Assembly (NCBI GenBank): GCA_003023745.1
Contig: PXYV01000010.1
Location: 1 to 64,000, forward strand
From: Sulfobacillus acidophilus
GTDB lineage: Bacteria; Bacillota; Sulfobacillia; Sulfobacillales; Sulfobacillaceae
Length of the DNA stretch: 64,000 nt
Direction: 5' to 3'
Shown here: positions 53,460-62,001 of the stretch, piece after piece
Layout of the letters: each line of letters begins with the position of its first letter
Numbering within the stretch: the stretch's first letter is position 1
Translations under genes and position numbers: made by a program
The notes under the pieces: model-generated
What the model was told of the DNA's origin: nothing
The model's input: only the letters and a program-made list of their open reading frames with translations
Databases searched by the model: none

Positions 53460-55856
53460 TTAGACGGTCTTTCGTGTCCAATTCAAGAGCAATGAGTTCG
53501 TCACTACCGTGACCGAGCTAAATGCCATGAAGGCGCCGGCAATCATCGGCGACAACACCCCTAAAATCGCCAGAGGAATCATCACGACGTTGTAAAAGAG
53601 TGCCCAAAACAGGTTTTGCCGAATCTTGCCCATTGTCTTCCGACCCACTGTCAAGGCTTCTAGTACCGCACCGACATCCGGGCGCATTAGCGTAACCTCG
53701 GCTGTCTGGGTCGCCACATCACTGCCACTCACAATGGCCATGCCCACAAACGCCCGCGCCAATGCCGGCGCATCATTAATCCCATCGCCAACCATCGCCA
53801 CATGATGCCCAGCCGCTTCCAACTGCTGCACCCAATGGGCTTTGTCTTGAGGAGATAATTCGCCATGCGCCTCATCAATGCCAACTTCTTGCGCAATGCG
53901 ACGCACAGTCGCCGACTGATCGCCACTTAGCATGCTCACGCTTAGATTTTGTTGTTTCATGGCATTCACTGCCCATTGCGCATCGGGCCGCAGAGCATCG
54001 GCGATTACCAGCGCCGCCCATACTGTCGAGCCGACCGCGAGCCACACCACCGTACGACCGGCGCTCGACTGCTGCGCCGCTTGCGCCCGCCACTCGTCAG
54101 GAATCGACACCTCGTAGGATTCCAGCAGTTTTTCGTTCCCGATCAGAACCGTCTCCTCATCGAGACGCCCTACCAGCCCCTGGCCTTCTTCGCTATAGAC
54201 GTCGGCAACGGCCGATAGAGGTGTCGGGCCTGCTTGTTCCCGCACAGCCAAAGCCAAAGGATGGCTTGAGCTTTTTTCCAAGGCAGCGGCCAACGCGAGA
54301 ACTTCCTGCTGGGTATGCTCTCCCCAGATCATGACCTCGACGACTGAAGGATGCCCCGCGGTCAGGGTCCCGGTTTTGTCCATCGCGATATGATCGACCT
54401 GCGCTACTCGCTCCAAAGCCTCGCCGTTTCGAAACAGCACGCCTCGGCGAGCCCCCAGGCCGCTGCCCACCATAACCGCCGTAGGCGTCGCCAATCCCAG
54501 CGAGCAGGGGCACGCCACCACCAACACCGCGACGGCCCGCAAGAGTGCCGTCCGCCAATCTCCCATGAACCAACCAGTGCCCACAAAGGTGACGAGCGCG
54601 ATGGAAAGGACAATGGGCACAAACACATTGGACACACGGTCGGCAAATTGTTGAATGGGAGCCTTCGCAGCCTGAGCTTCTTCGACCGCTTGCACAATTT
54701 GCGAGAGAACCATATCCCGGCCGACGCGCGTGGCCTCCATGACAAACGGCCGATCGCCGCGATGAACAGTGCCTCCCGTCACCAATTGGCCTACCTGGCG
54801 GCGGGACGGATCGGCTTCTCCGGTTAGCATGGATTCGTCGAGTAAGGCTTCACCCTGCCACACTAGTCCATCGACTGGAACGTGGTCGCCCGGCCAAACC
54901 TCAAGGCGCTGGCCTACGAGCACCGCATCGATTAAAATTTCCTCGGTAGTCCCGTCATCCCCGACCAAACGCGTGGTCTTGGGCTGCAAGGCCAATAGCT
55001 CGCGAATTGCGGCCGAGGTCTTGCCCTTCGCCACCGCTTCCAAATACTTTCCCACCAGAATCAAAGTAATAACGGTGGCCGATGTGTCAAAATATAGCGG
55101 GGCATGCGCCAGTACTCCATATACCGAAACCGCCCAGGCTGCCAGTGTTCCAGTCGCCACCAGCACGTCCATATTGCCATTGCCATGGCGGACATTCAGC
55201 CAGGCCCGTCGAGTGAAGGAAAAACCCGGACCCCATTGCACCACCGAGGCCGCTACGAGTTCCAACCAGCCATTGGTCATCCAGTTCGGACCTACGCCCA
55301 AAAACATTCGCACCATAGCTGCCCACAGTGGCAGCGTAAAGAGAACCGCTATCAAAAGGCGACGCCGTGCCTGCTGCGATTCGAGCTCACGGGGATCCAC
55401 CGCGTCGCGTCCGTTGGCCATGGGCGTGGCCTGAAACCCGGCGCCGGCGAGCGCCTCTAACACGATCTGATCACTTCCCAGACCCCGGACCCGCTCTACC
55501 ATCAAGACTCCTTGGGCGGCATTGGGCAAGACGCGCACCACGCCCGGCACGGCCTGCACCGCTGCCTCGGCGCGCTCGCGCAAAGGCGCTTCTTCCAAAC
55601 CATCCAGAGCAAAACTGCGCGATTCGGTGCGCACGTGATATCCAGCTTGCGATACGGCCTGCACAAAGTCTTTGGGGCTGGAAAGGTCAGCCGCAAATCG
55701 CACCCGGGCGTTTTCCAGTGCCAGGTTCACGTCGGCAGCGGTGACCCCGGGGACGGTCTTAAGTGCTTTTTCCACATGACTCACACAACTGGCGCAAGTC
55801 ATCCCCGAGATCTCCAGTTGTACTTCTTGGGTATTCTCATGGGTTGCCGATATCAC
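53460..55856 (-). CDS. copA: Copper-exporting P1B-type ATPase
   Basis: 798 residues. The N-terminal metal-binding domain has GMTCASC; a second such domain (about residues 78-145) keeps the fold but has lost its CxxC. Then come eight membrane helices, the ion-binding CPC in VACPCSLGLATP, the phosphorylation site MDKTGTLTAG, the SSHPLA His-Pro and GDGINDAPAL. It pumps Cu(I) out of the cytoplasm. A GTG start behind GGAGGGGGA. It follows csoR by 12 bases. Confidence 0.95.
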   Translation of the reverse strand: MISATHENTQEVQLEISGMTCASCVSHVEKALKTVPGVTAADVNLALENARVRFAADLSSPKDFVQAVSQAGYHVRTESRSFALDGLEEAPLRERAEAAVQAVPGVVRVLPNAAQGVLMVERVRGLGSDQIVLEALAGAGFQATPMANGRDAVDPRELESQQARRRLLIAVLFTLPLWAAMVRMFLGVGPNWMTNGWLELVAASVVQWGPGFSFTRRAWLNVRHGNGNMDVLVATGTLAAWAVSVYGVLAHAPLYFDTSATVITLILVGKYLEAVAKGKTSAAIRELLALQPKTTRLVGDDGTTEEILIDAVLVGQRLEVWPGDHVPVDGLVWQGEALLDESMLTGEADPSRRQVGQLVTGGTVHRGDRPFVMEATRVGRDMVLSQIVQAVEEAQAAKAPIQQFADRVSNVFVPIVLSIALVTFVGTGWFMGDWRTALLRAVAVLVVACPCSLGLATPTAVMVGSGLGARRGVLFRNGEALERVAQVDHIAMDKTGTLTAGHPSVVEVMIWGEHTQQEVLALAAALEKSSSHPLALAVREQAGPTPLSAVADVYSEEGQGLVGRLDEETVLIGNEKLLESYEVSIPDEWRAQAAQQSSAGRTVVWLAVGSTVWAALVIADALRPDAQWAVNAMKQQNLSVSMLSGDQSATVRRIAQEVGIDEAHGELSPQDKAHWVQQLEAAGHHVAMVGDGINDAPALARAFVGMAIVSGSDVATQTAEVTLMRPDVGAVLEALTVGRKTMGKIRQNLFWALFYNVVMIPLAILGVLSPMIAGAFMAFSSVTVVTNSLLLNWTRKTV

Positions 55857-55868
55857 GCTGTCCCCCTC

Positions 55869-56144
55869 CTAGCGCCGAATCACCTTGCGAATCACTGTCA
55901 TTAAATCTTCCAAGGCCTGGTCGCCTTGATTGTGCTCAATGGCATCACGAACACAGCCATCGACGTGAGAGCGCAATAAAATTAAGGCCACTTCGTCCAT
56001 GGCACCATTTGTCGCGGCGACTTGCTGCAAGATATCGGGACAGTAGCGGCCGTCCTCGACCATCCGCATAATGCCTTTAACCTGTCCATCAATGCGCTTG
56101 AGTCGTGCGAGCAAACGCTCCTTATCCTGTTCATACTGATACAC
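55869..56144 (-). CDS. csoR: Copper-sensing repressor
   Basis: 91 residues, all-helical CsoR/RcnR family. The Cu(I) ligands Cys-His-Cys are present in GRYCPDILQ and LRSHVDGCVRDA, which separates it from RcnR and FrmR. It represses the csoR-copA-copZ operon until copper binds. I choose the GTG nine bases after AAGGGG; the GTG three codons earlier overlaps that site. Confidence 0.92.
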   Translation of the reverse strand: MYQYEQDKERLLARLKRIDGQVKGIMRMVEDGRYCPDILQQVAATNGAMDEVALILLRSHVDGCVRDAIEHNQGDQALEDLMTVIRKVIRR

Positions 56145-56183
56145 CAGCCCCACCCCTTACTGGTACTCTCTATAAGTATAGCA
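56143..56183 (-). promoter_or_regulatory. Promoter and candidate CsoR operator
   Basis: Extended -10 TGCTATACT on the minus strand (56175-56183). Downstream, ACCAG...CTGGT flanks a G-rich centre (TAAGGGGTGGGG) at 56143-56164, like the G-tract dyads bound by CsoR. It overlaps the start codon region. Confidence 0.4.
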
Positions 56184-56460
56184 TATTCGCAGACAAGCCC
56201 CCGTGACACCGACAGGCCAATGGCATTCGAGCGGGCCCCAATTGTCTACTGTAGGGCAGTGAACGATGCCATCTCGACCCATCGCACAGGTTCTTGAATG
56301 TGCGCGTGCTAACGAAAACCAGGACGGTGCACCTAAGTGACGGCAGGTGCAAGATTTGCACCCGACGACACCATCAGCCCCAGATGCGTGCGGTAAGGAG
56401 GCAAGGATCAAACGACAAAAGTGTGGAGCGCAGAGCAACGGCACCGTCATGAAGGCCCGC
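56184..56460. other. Intergenic region
   Basis: No gene recognised between csoR and the aldehyde dehydrogenase; open frames lack ribosome sites and known domains. Confidence 0.45.
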
Positions 56461-56502
56461 GAAAGTAGCGACGTCACCGCCCCAGCCCGCAGTCGCTATT
56501 TC
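56461..56502 (-). terminator. Candidate terminator of the hydroxyproline operon
   Basis: GAAA-g-TAGCGAC pairs with GTCGCTA-TTTC: 11 pairs with one bulge and a 19-base loop, about 70 bases after the last gene. It lacks a clear T tract. Confidence 0.4.
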
Positions 56503-56573
56503 GACGGTGAGCCGGGGCGCAACGATACTTCTATTGCAGCTACTACTCAAAGCGGTCGGTTTTGAGGACATTC

Positions 56574-58010
56574 TTACGGCTTGATGGCAACCGTCTTGAC
56601 ATGCGTGTAAAATTCCATGGCAGCGCGCCCTTGTTCCCGCGAGTGCGAGCTTGAGGCTTTAACACCGCCAAAGGGCGCCTGCAACTCGACGCCCGCCGTT
56701 TCATCATTGACGCGCACCATGCCCGCCTCAATCTCTTCAACAAAAGTTAGGGCGGTTTGCAGGTTTTGTGTAAAGACTGACGCGCTCAGACCATAACGGA
56801 CGCGGTTGGCGGCCGCGATAGCGGCGTCGATGGTGGCAACTGGCGTGATGCCGACGACGGGCCCAAATATTTCTTCCTGGGCAATGGTCGCCGTTTCCGA
56901 CACACGATCAAAGAGTGTCGGAGGTATGTAAAACCCATCTTTTAGTGCCGTATCGGCCAAATCTCCGCCGACAATAAGTTCAGCTCCTTCGCGCGCACCC
57001 ACCGCAATGTAATCCATGATTTTTTGATGCTGAGACGCGGACACCACGGGTCCAAGAAACGTATCCGGGTCAAGCGGATCTCCCTGCTTGAGGGCGCGAA
57101 CCCGGGCCGCAAGCTTGTCGCGGAACGCCTGGTGCACTGCCTCCAAAACAATCACGCGCGAAGTAGCGGTGCACTTTTGTCCTGCCGACCGCATGGCGCC
57201 CGATACCACCGCTTCCACCGCCAAATCCAAATTGGCATCGGCCGCCACGATAACGGGATTCTTGCCACCCATTTCGGTCTGATACTTGATATTGCGCCGG
57301 GTTGCGGTCTCCGCGATACGGGCCCCCACTGTGGTCGAGCCGGTAAAGCTAATCGCTTGAATCTGGGGATGTTGAATCAATGCCTCCCCAGCATCGGTAC
57401 CGAGTCCCAACACCAAATTCACCACGCCGGGTGGAAAGATTGGCGCAATCAATTCAAAAATGCGGGCCGCTGTAAGCGAAGACCATTCAGCCGGCTTGAC
57501 TACCACGGTATTGCCATAAATCAGAGCAGGCGCCATTTTCCACACCGGAATGGCTAACGGAAAGTTCCAAGGCGTGATCACGGCCACGGCTCCCAACGGC
57601 TCACGCACAGTATATTGCAGTGCCTGCGCACTGGCGGCCGGAATCACGTCGCCTACCGGGCGATATCCTTCCCCCGCGTAATAGCGCAAGATGGCGACCG
57701 CCCGCAAGGCCTCACCGCGGCTTTCGCCCCAGGGCTTGCCCATTTCCCGCGTTGCCACTTCTGCCAACTCATCCACATGTGCGTCCAATACCGCTGCGGC
57801 TTGGAACAATAGGTTGCCGCGCGCGACCATTCCTAGCTTTTTCCATCCTCGGAATGCCTCTGCCGCCGCCTCAACGGCCGCATTGACTTCAGATTCCCCG
57901 GACAGTCCAATCGTTCCCAACACCTCTTGCTGACGGGCGGGATTTCGGACTTGCCGGCGCGATGTCACCTCGACCCAGTTTCCGCCAATATAGTCTTGGG
58001 CATCTGTCAT
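56574..58010 (-). CDS. Aldehyde dehydrogenase, probable 2-oxoglutarate semialdehyde dehydrogenase
   Basis: 478 residues. Catalytic Cys in AGQKCTATSRVIV and Glu in QTEMGGKNPVIV; NAD(P) site TPWNFPLAIPVWK. The operon makes 2,5-dioxopentanoate from hydroxyproline, and this enzyme would oxidise it to 2-oxoglutarate. GKNP and QKCTATSR are usual in the KGSADH branch. The start ATG follows CAGGAGG. Last gene of the operon. Confidence 0.88.
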   Translation of the reverse strand: MTDAQDYIGGNWVEVTSRRQVRNPARQQEVLGTIGLSGESEVNAAVEAAAEAFRGWKKLGMVARGNLLFQAAAVLDAHVDELAEVATREMGKPWGESRGEALRAVAILRYYAGEGYRPVGDVIPAASAQALQYTVREPLGAVAVITPWNFPLAIPVWKMAPALIYGNTVVVKPAEWSSLTAARIFELIAPIFPPGVVNLVLGLGTDAGEALIQHPQIQAISFTGSTTVGARIAETATRRNIKYQTEMGGKNPVIVAADANLDLAVEAVVSGAMRSAGQKCTATSRVIVLEAVHQAFRDKLAARVRALKQGDPLDPDTFLGPVVSASQHQKIMDYIAVGAREGAELIVGGDLADTALKDGFYIPPTLFDRVSETATIAQEEIFGPVVGITPVATIDAAIAAANRVRYGLSASVFTQNLQTALTFVEEIEAGMVRVNDETAGVELQAPFGGVKASSSHSREQGRAAMEFYTHVKTVAIKP

Positions 58011-58123
58011 GATCTTGAGCCTCCTGTCCTTCAATTGATTCCAATGTTTGCGCATCCATCATCGACACCAACTGGGCACCTCGTCACCGTGCGTAGACAT
58101 GCCCCACGCTCTATGGTACACGT

Positions 58124-59134
58124 TTAGCGGAGCAAAAAGGGCCCTTGTTTATCGAACGGATTTTCATAAAAACGCCGGAAGGCTGTTAAGAAGGCTTGAC
58201 CCTCCACGGCCGTGCGTATACCCATATGCCCGTCTACAGGCGGCGCATCGCCCAACACAATTCCGCCAAAGATGGTGTCGATGACACTCTCGAAGAAATA
58301 AGTTCGGTTTCGTTCGACGCGTTGGCGCCGACCCAGGACCGCCAAGCGCGCACTGATGCCGCTGCTGCCTGGCGAGCGGTCAACTGCACCATCAGCGAAC
58401 ACCGTCACCTGTCGACTTAAATGGTCAGGGGAGTCAGCGCTATCCGTAAACACAACCCCGTCGATGCCATCGAAGCGTGGTTCGTGCGGATGGCGTGCCA
58501 GACCCAGTGTTTCAACTGCGGCCTTGATATCCTGGGCCCACTGACGCAAGTCGTCCAGATCGTGGAAATTGACCGATTTTTGCAATGCCTTAACATCGAC
58601 GAGGGCATAAAACGCGCCACTGAATGCCACGTCAATGTCAATGCTCCGACTGCCGATTGAAATCACCTGATCCAGGGCCACAACATAGGCCGGCACATTT
58701 TCAAACCAGACACTAGACACGCAGCCCTGGTGAAGGCGCGCATGTGCCGTAATCTGCCCGTAAGGCACATCGTAACGCACGCTGACGTCCTTGGCCCCGG
58801 CTTGGAACACCACCTGGCCGGTTTCCACCAGCATTTTCGTGACCGCAAGAATCGCGTGCCCGAAAAGGAAACTATAGCCCTGGTTATGCATAAAAATCAG
58901 TCCGTACAGACTATCCGGTCTCTCCGGGCTGACTAAAAGACATCCGGACATGTCCTCATGCCCCCAAGGTTCGGCCATCAGGCGCCGTCGATAGTGGTCA
59001 TAGTGGGCCAAAAGCTCATCGCGTTGGTCCAACACCGTGCGGCCGCGCAAAGGCGGATACCCAGCCGTAATAATGCGCAGCGGCTCCCCGCCCGCGTGCA
59101 GGTCAATCACATCAAAGACTTCGCGGATATTCAA
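58124..59134 (-). CDS. Proline racemase-family paralogue lacking both catalytic Cys
   Basis: 336 residues, fold intact (IDLHAGGEPLRIITAGYP, then the second domain). In epimerases the first Cys lies in MCGHGTI; here the stretch reads GYSFLFGHAIL. The second, in DRSPCGTGTSA, reads DRSPGSSGISARLA. trans-3-Hydroxyproline dehydratases lose only one Cys, so this protein fits neither known activity. Conservation of the surrounding residues and of the reading frame argues against decay. The start is TTG behind AAGGAGGT. It follows the true epimerase gene in the operon by 15 bases. Confidence 0.8.
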   Translation of the reverse strand: MNIREVFDVIDLHAGGEPLRIITAGYPPLRGRTVLDQRDELLAHYDHYRRRLMAEPWGHEDMSGCLLVSPERPDSLYGLIFMHNQGYSFLFGHAILAVTKMLVETGQVVFQAGAKDVSVRYDVPYGQITAHARLHQGCVSSVWFENVPAYVVALDQVISIGSRSIDIDVAFSGAFYALVDVKALQKSVNFHDLDDLRQWAQDIKAAVETLGLARHPHEPRFDGIDGVVFTDSADSPDHLSRQVTVFADGAVDRSPGSSGISARLAVLGRRQRVERNRTYFFESVIDTIFGGIVLGDAPPVDGHMGIRTAVEGQAFLTAFRRFYENPFDKQGPFLLR

Positions 59135-59149
59135 TGGCGACCTCCTTCG

Positions 59150-60157
59150 TTACGGCAACAAAAATCCCGCGCGCAGCGGGTCGTCTGGCTCTAGGACAAA
59201 CGTCGATTCCCCGTAAACTTGAGCCGAACCGGTAATGCGCACGCGTACCGCAGGAAATGAGCCGACCTGTGCAGGGTTTAGAATTTGCGCGGTGAATAAA
59301 GCGCCGGTCACACTCTCGTGAACAAATGAGCCGCCCACATCCAGCTCGCCCCGATCCCACAAGACAGCGGCTTTGGCTGACGTGCCGGTGCCACACGGGG
59401 AACGATCGACACCGCCGGGCGGCACAATCACCATGTTTTTAACGTCGGCTTTTTCGTGAGTCGGTTCGCCGTAGAACTCAATGTGTGTGAGTCCGCGCAC
59501 CGCAGGAAGCTCCGGGTGCACAATCTCCATGCCCTCATTGACCTGCTGGCGAATCGCTTGGGCTAGCCGAATGGCCTGACGTGCGTGATCGGGGGTCAGT
59601 TCAAGACCACACTGGGCGGCGGACACCAACCCGTAAAAGTTGCCCCCCCAAGCCACATCCACGGAGATTTCATGCAAACCGGGTACGCGTACCCGAACAT
59701 CCCGCCTAAACACAAAGGCTGGCACATTGTCAAAACTGACCGATAGCACCCGTCCCTGCTTCACCTCAGCCTGGGTTGGCACAACCCCAGAGGGGGTATC
59801 CAAGACCACCGACGTGACCGGTTCTTGCGCCGGAATTTGGCCTGATTCGATAAGCGCTGTCACCAGTCCGATGGTGTCATGCCCACACATGGGCAAATAG
59901 CCTCCCACCTCGATGTAAATGACGCCGATGTCGGCTTCGGCATGCACCGGCTCGGTCAGCACACAGCCGGACATGACTCCGTGCCCGCGCGGCTCAAACA
60001 TGAGGGCGGTGCGAATCCAATCGTAACGGCTGCGAAAATATTCCACCTTATCCATCATCGTTTGACCCTTGAGCCGCGGCACGCCACTTAAAATGGTGCG
60101 GGTCGGATTGCCTCCCGTATGGCTTTCAATGGTGCGAAACACCTGGTCAAATTCCAT
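59150..60157 (-). CDS. 4-hydroxyproline 2-epimerase
   Basis: 335 residues. Both catalytic Cys are present: GGYLPMCGHDTIGLV and GVDRSPCGTGTSAKAA. It converts trans-4-hydroxy-L-proline to cis-4-hydroxy-D-proline, the first step of the bacterial pathway; the neighbours exclude plain proline racemase as the main role. The ATG shares a base with the stop of the FAD subunit gene upstream (TGATG). Confidence 0.9.
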   Translation of the reverse strand: MEFDQVFRTIESHTGGNPTRTILSGVPRLKGQTMMDKVEYFRSRYDWIRTALMFEPRGHGVMSGCVLTEPVHAEADIGVIYIEVGGYLPMCGHDTIGLVTALIESGQIPAQEPVTSVVLDTPSGVVPTQAEVKQGRVLSVSFDNVPAFVFRRDVRVRVPGLHEISVDVAWGGNFYGLVSAAQCGLELTPDHARQAIRLAQAIRQQVNEGMEIVHPELPAVRGLTHIEFYGEPTHEKADVKNMVIVPPGGVDRSPCGTGTSAKAAVLWDRGELDVGGSFVHESVTGALFTAQILNPAQVGSFPAVRVRITGSAQVYGESTFVLEPDDPLRAGFLLP

Positions 60158-61377
60158 CAATGGCTCTCCCCCCTTGACCGCCAGGCTTGCTCTGCGCGGC
60201 ACTGAACTTCCGGCCACGCCGGATCAAACAGGATAAGAGTCTTTCGGCGGGCTTCCTCTAGTTCCGCCAAGAAAGCTCGCTCCTGTTCAAGCGATCGATC
60301 GGGGCTGTGTGTCAGCCAGCAAACCGTACCCAGAGCAGCCAATTGCCCTTGCGCCATCGCCACTTGCGCTCCCTCAATGCCCAACACATTTCCCGCAACA
60401 AATAGACCGGGTGCGGTGGTTTCTCCCAAAGGGCCCGAGACGGGCACGTCGTACAATCCGCCCGGGGATTCCAGCACTGCCGCCCCCGCCGCTTTGACGA
60501 TGTCCGGCACCGGACGCAAGCCCCCTGATAGACAGACAAAATCGACCGGCTCGACCCAAGGCTTTCCCGACGGCTCAGCATCGCCTTGACAGGGCACCAA
60601 TTCCACCCCTTGCACCCGATCATCTCCGACAATGCGCAGTGCCCGGACGTTAGGCCGCAAGCGCGTCCCTGCCACCGCTAGTCCGCGGCGCGGCGCTGCC
60701 GCCATAATACGGCGGCACCACTGAGGCCGCATCAACGCCGGTTGGAGCGGCCGCATCCAGATTGGGGCCAGGTGCATCCAATGAACCAGCCGACTCCATT
60801 GTTCGTCAACGCTACCGAGCCACCGAAACGGCGGCCCAAACGGAGGCAGGACAATACCCGCCAATTCCACGTTCGCCCAGGCGAGCTCTTGCGCAACCGC
60901 AAACGACAACGCCCCTAACCCGATAATGAGGCCGCGTTGGCCGGGCCGCACCCCGTGGACGTTGGCCATCACCTGAGCACCTCCAACCGTCATGACGCCC
61001 GGCAAGGTCCAGTTTGGCACGGGAATAGGGACCTCTGACGCGCCAGTCGCGACAATCACTGCTTTTGCCTCAATATTGCCGTCTGCTCCGGACAGACGGA
61101 TCTGCCATCGGTCGTCTTCACGCGACAATCCTACGACCGACGTGTGCAGCAAAAGCCGTACCGACGGGCACGCGCTCAAGCTGTCGAGCAACTCTTGCGC
61201 CACCTTGCGCCCCACCCACCAATGGCCCCGCTGTCGATACCGTTGCCCTAAAAGCCGCCCGCCTGCCACCGGATATTCATCGACGACACACGCATCAATG
61301 CCCGCACGTCCCAAGTAGACCGCAGCCTTTAAACCTGCCGGTCCCGCTCCCACGATTACCACATCCGACGACGTCAC
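60157..61377 (-). CDS. D-hydroxyproline dehydrogenase, FAD/NAD(P)-type alpha subunit (HcnB-like)
   Basis: 406 residues. N-terminal DVVIVGAGPAGLKAAVYLGRAG is the FAD loop; VIVATGASEVPIPVPNW and a second dinucleotide stretch (GQRGLIIGLGALSFAVAQEL) follow; APGLFVAGNVLGIEGAQVA closes the domain. In multi-subunit D-hydroxyproline and glycine-oxidising dehydrogenases this subunit passes electrons onward. The GTG start overlaps the 2Fe-2S gene's stop (GTGA). Confidence 0.87.
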   Translation of the reverse strand: MTSSDVVIVGAGPAGLKAAVYLGRAGIDACVVDEYPVAGGRLLGQRYRQRGHWWVGRKVAQELLDSLSACPSVRLLLHTSVVGLSREDDRWQIRLSGADGNIEAKAVIVATGASEVPIPVPNWTLPGVMTVGGAQVMANVHGVRPGQRGLIIGLGALSFAVAQELAWANVELAGIVLPPFGPPFRWLGSVDEQWSRLVHWMHLAPIWMRPLQPALMRPQWCRRIMAAAPRRGLAVAGTRLRPNVRALRIVGDDRVQGVELVPCQGDAEPSGKPWVEPVDFVCLSGGLRPVPDIVKAAGAAVLESPGGLYDVPVSGPLGETTAPGLFVAGNVLGIEGAQVAMAQGQLAALGTVCWLTHSPDRSLEQERAFLAELEEARRKTLILFDPAWPEVQCRAEQAWRSRGESH

Positions 61378-61706
61378 AAACGGGTCATCCCATCCACGAT
61401 TGTCAAAGCGGACGGTCGAGGCTGACGCCGCACCTCAAGCCCTTCCCGGACCGGATAGAGGCAGGCGCGTTGGTCCGGCTGCCCCGCAATCGTCATGCGG
61501 CATTCAAAGCAATGGCCAATGTTGCAAAAGACGCCACGCGGTTCCCCGCTTTCTTCATTCCACCCTAAAGTGCGTTCGCCCAACGCCCAAAGGCTCATGG
61601 CCACCGGTTCTCCAACCATTCCCGTTACGATCTTTCCATCGAGGTAAAATTGCACCGTGGGACTTTGGCGCTCCGCAGAACCTATCCCGTGAAGTCGACC
61701 TGTCAT
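61374..61706 (-). CDS. D-hydroxyproline dehydrogenase, 2Fe-2S gamma subunit (HcnA-like)
   Basis: 110 residues. VQFYLDGKIVTGMVGEPVAMSLWALG starts a small ferredoxin-like domain; GVFCNIGHCFECRMTIAG and a later RACLYPV give the four Cys of a 2Fe-2S centre. The ATG lies one base after the stop of the preceding gene, behind GGGGGAGG. Longer in-frame upstream sequence is shadow. Confidence 0.87.
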   Translation of the reverse strand: MTGRLHGIGSAERQSPTVQFYLDGKIVTGMVGEPVAMSLWALGERTLGWNEESGEPRGVFCNIGHCFECRMTIAGQPDQRACLYPVREGLEVRRQPRPSALTIVDGMTRL

Positions 61707-61707
61707 C

Positions 61708-62001
61708 TCACGCATCCTCCCCCATACGTCCCAAGGTCCCCAGACTGACGGGTTTAAAAGGTGGCCGTACCGCCAACGCCCCAAGTGAGGCATTCTCTTC
61801 TCGCTGTTCAAAGGCCGCCATAATGGGTCGGCACATACGACCTTGACAAATCCCCATACCCCAACGCGTGACAAGTTTCAATTGCCGTAACGAGGTCGGC
61901 TGAAACATCGCCATAGCCTCTTCAATCGCATCCCAGGTGAGGTGCTCACAGCGGCAGACCACCACCGCGGACGATCGCTCGACCTTTATTTCCTCATCCA
62001 T
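61708..62001 (-). CDS. BFD-like (2Fe-2S)-binding protein
   Basis: About 97 residues. VVVCRCEHLTWDAIEEAM and GMGICQGRMCRPIM give the four Cys of a bacterioferritin-associated ferredoxin-like domain. In many relatives this domain is fused to the C-terminus of the FAD alpha subunit; here it is a separate gene. It overlaps the end of the oxidase subunit gene. The exact start is uncertain between two nearby ATG codons. Confidence 0.8.
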   Translation of the reverse strand: MDEEIKVERSSAVVVCRCEHLTWDAIEEAMAMFQPTSLRQLKLVTRWGMGICQGRMCRPIMAAFEQREENASLGALAVRPPFKPVSLGTLGRMGEDA

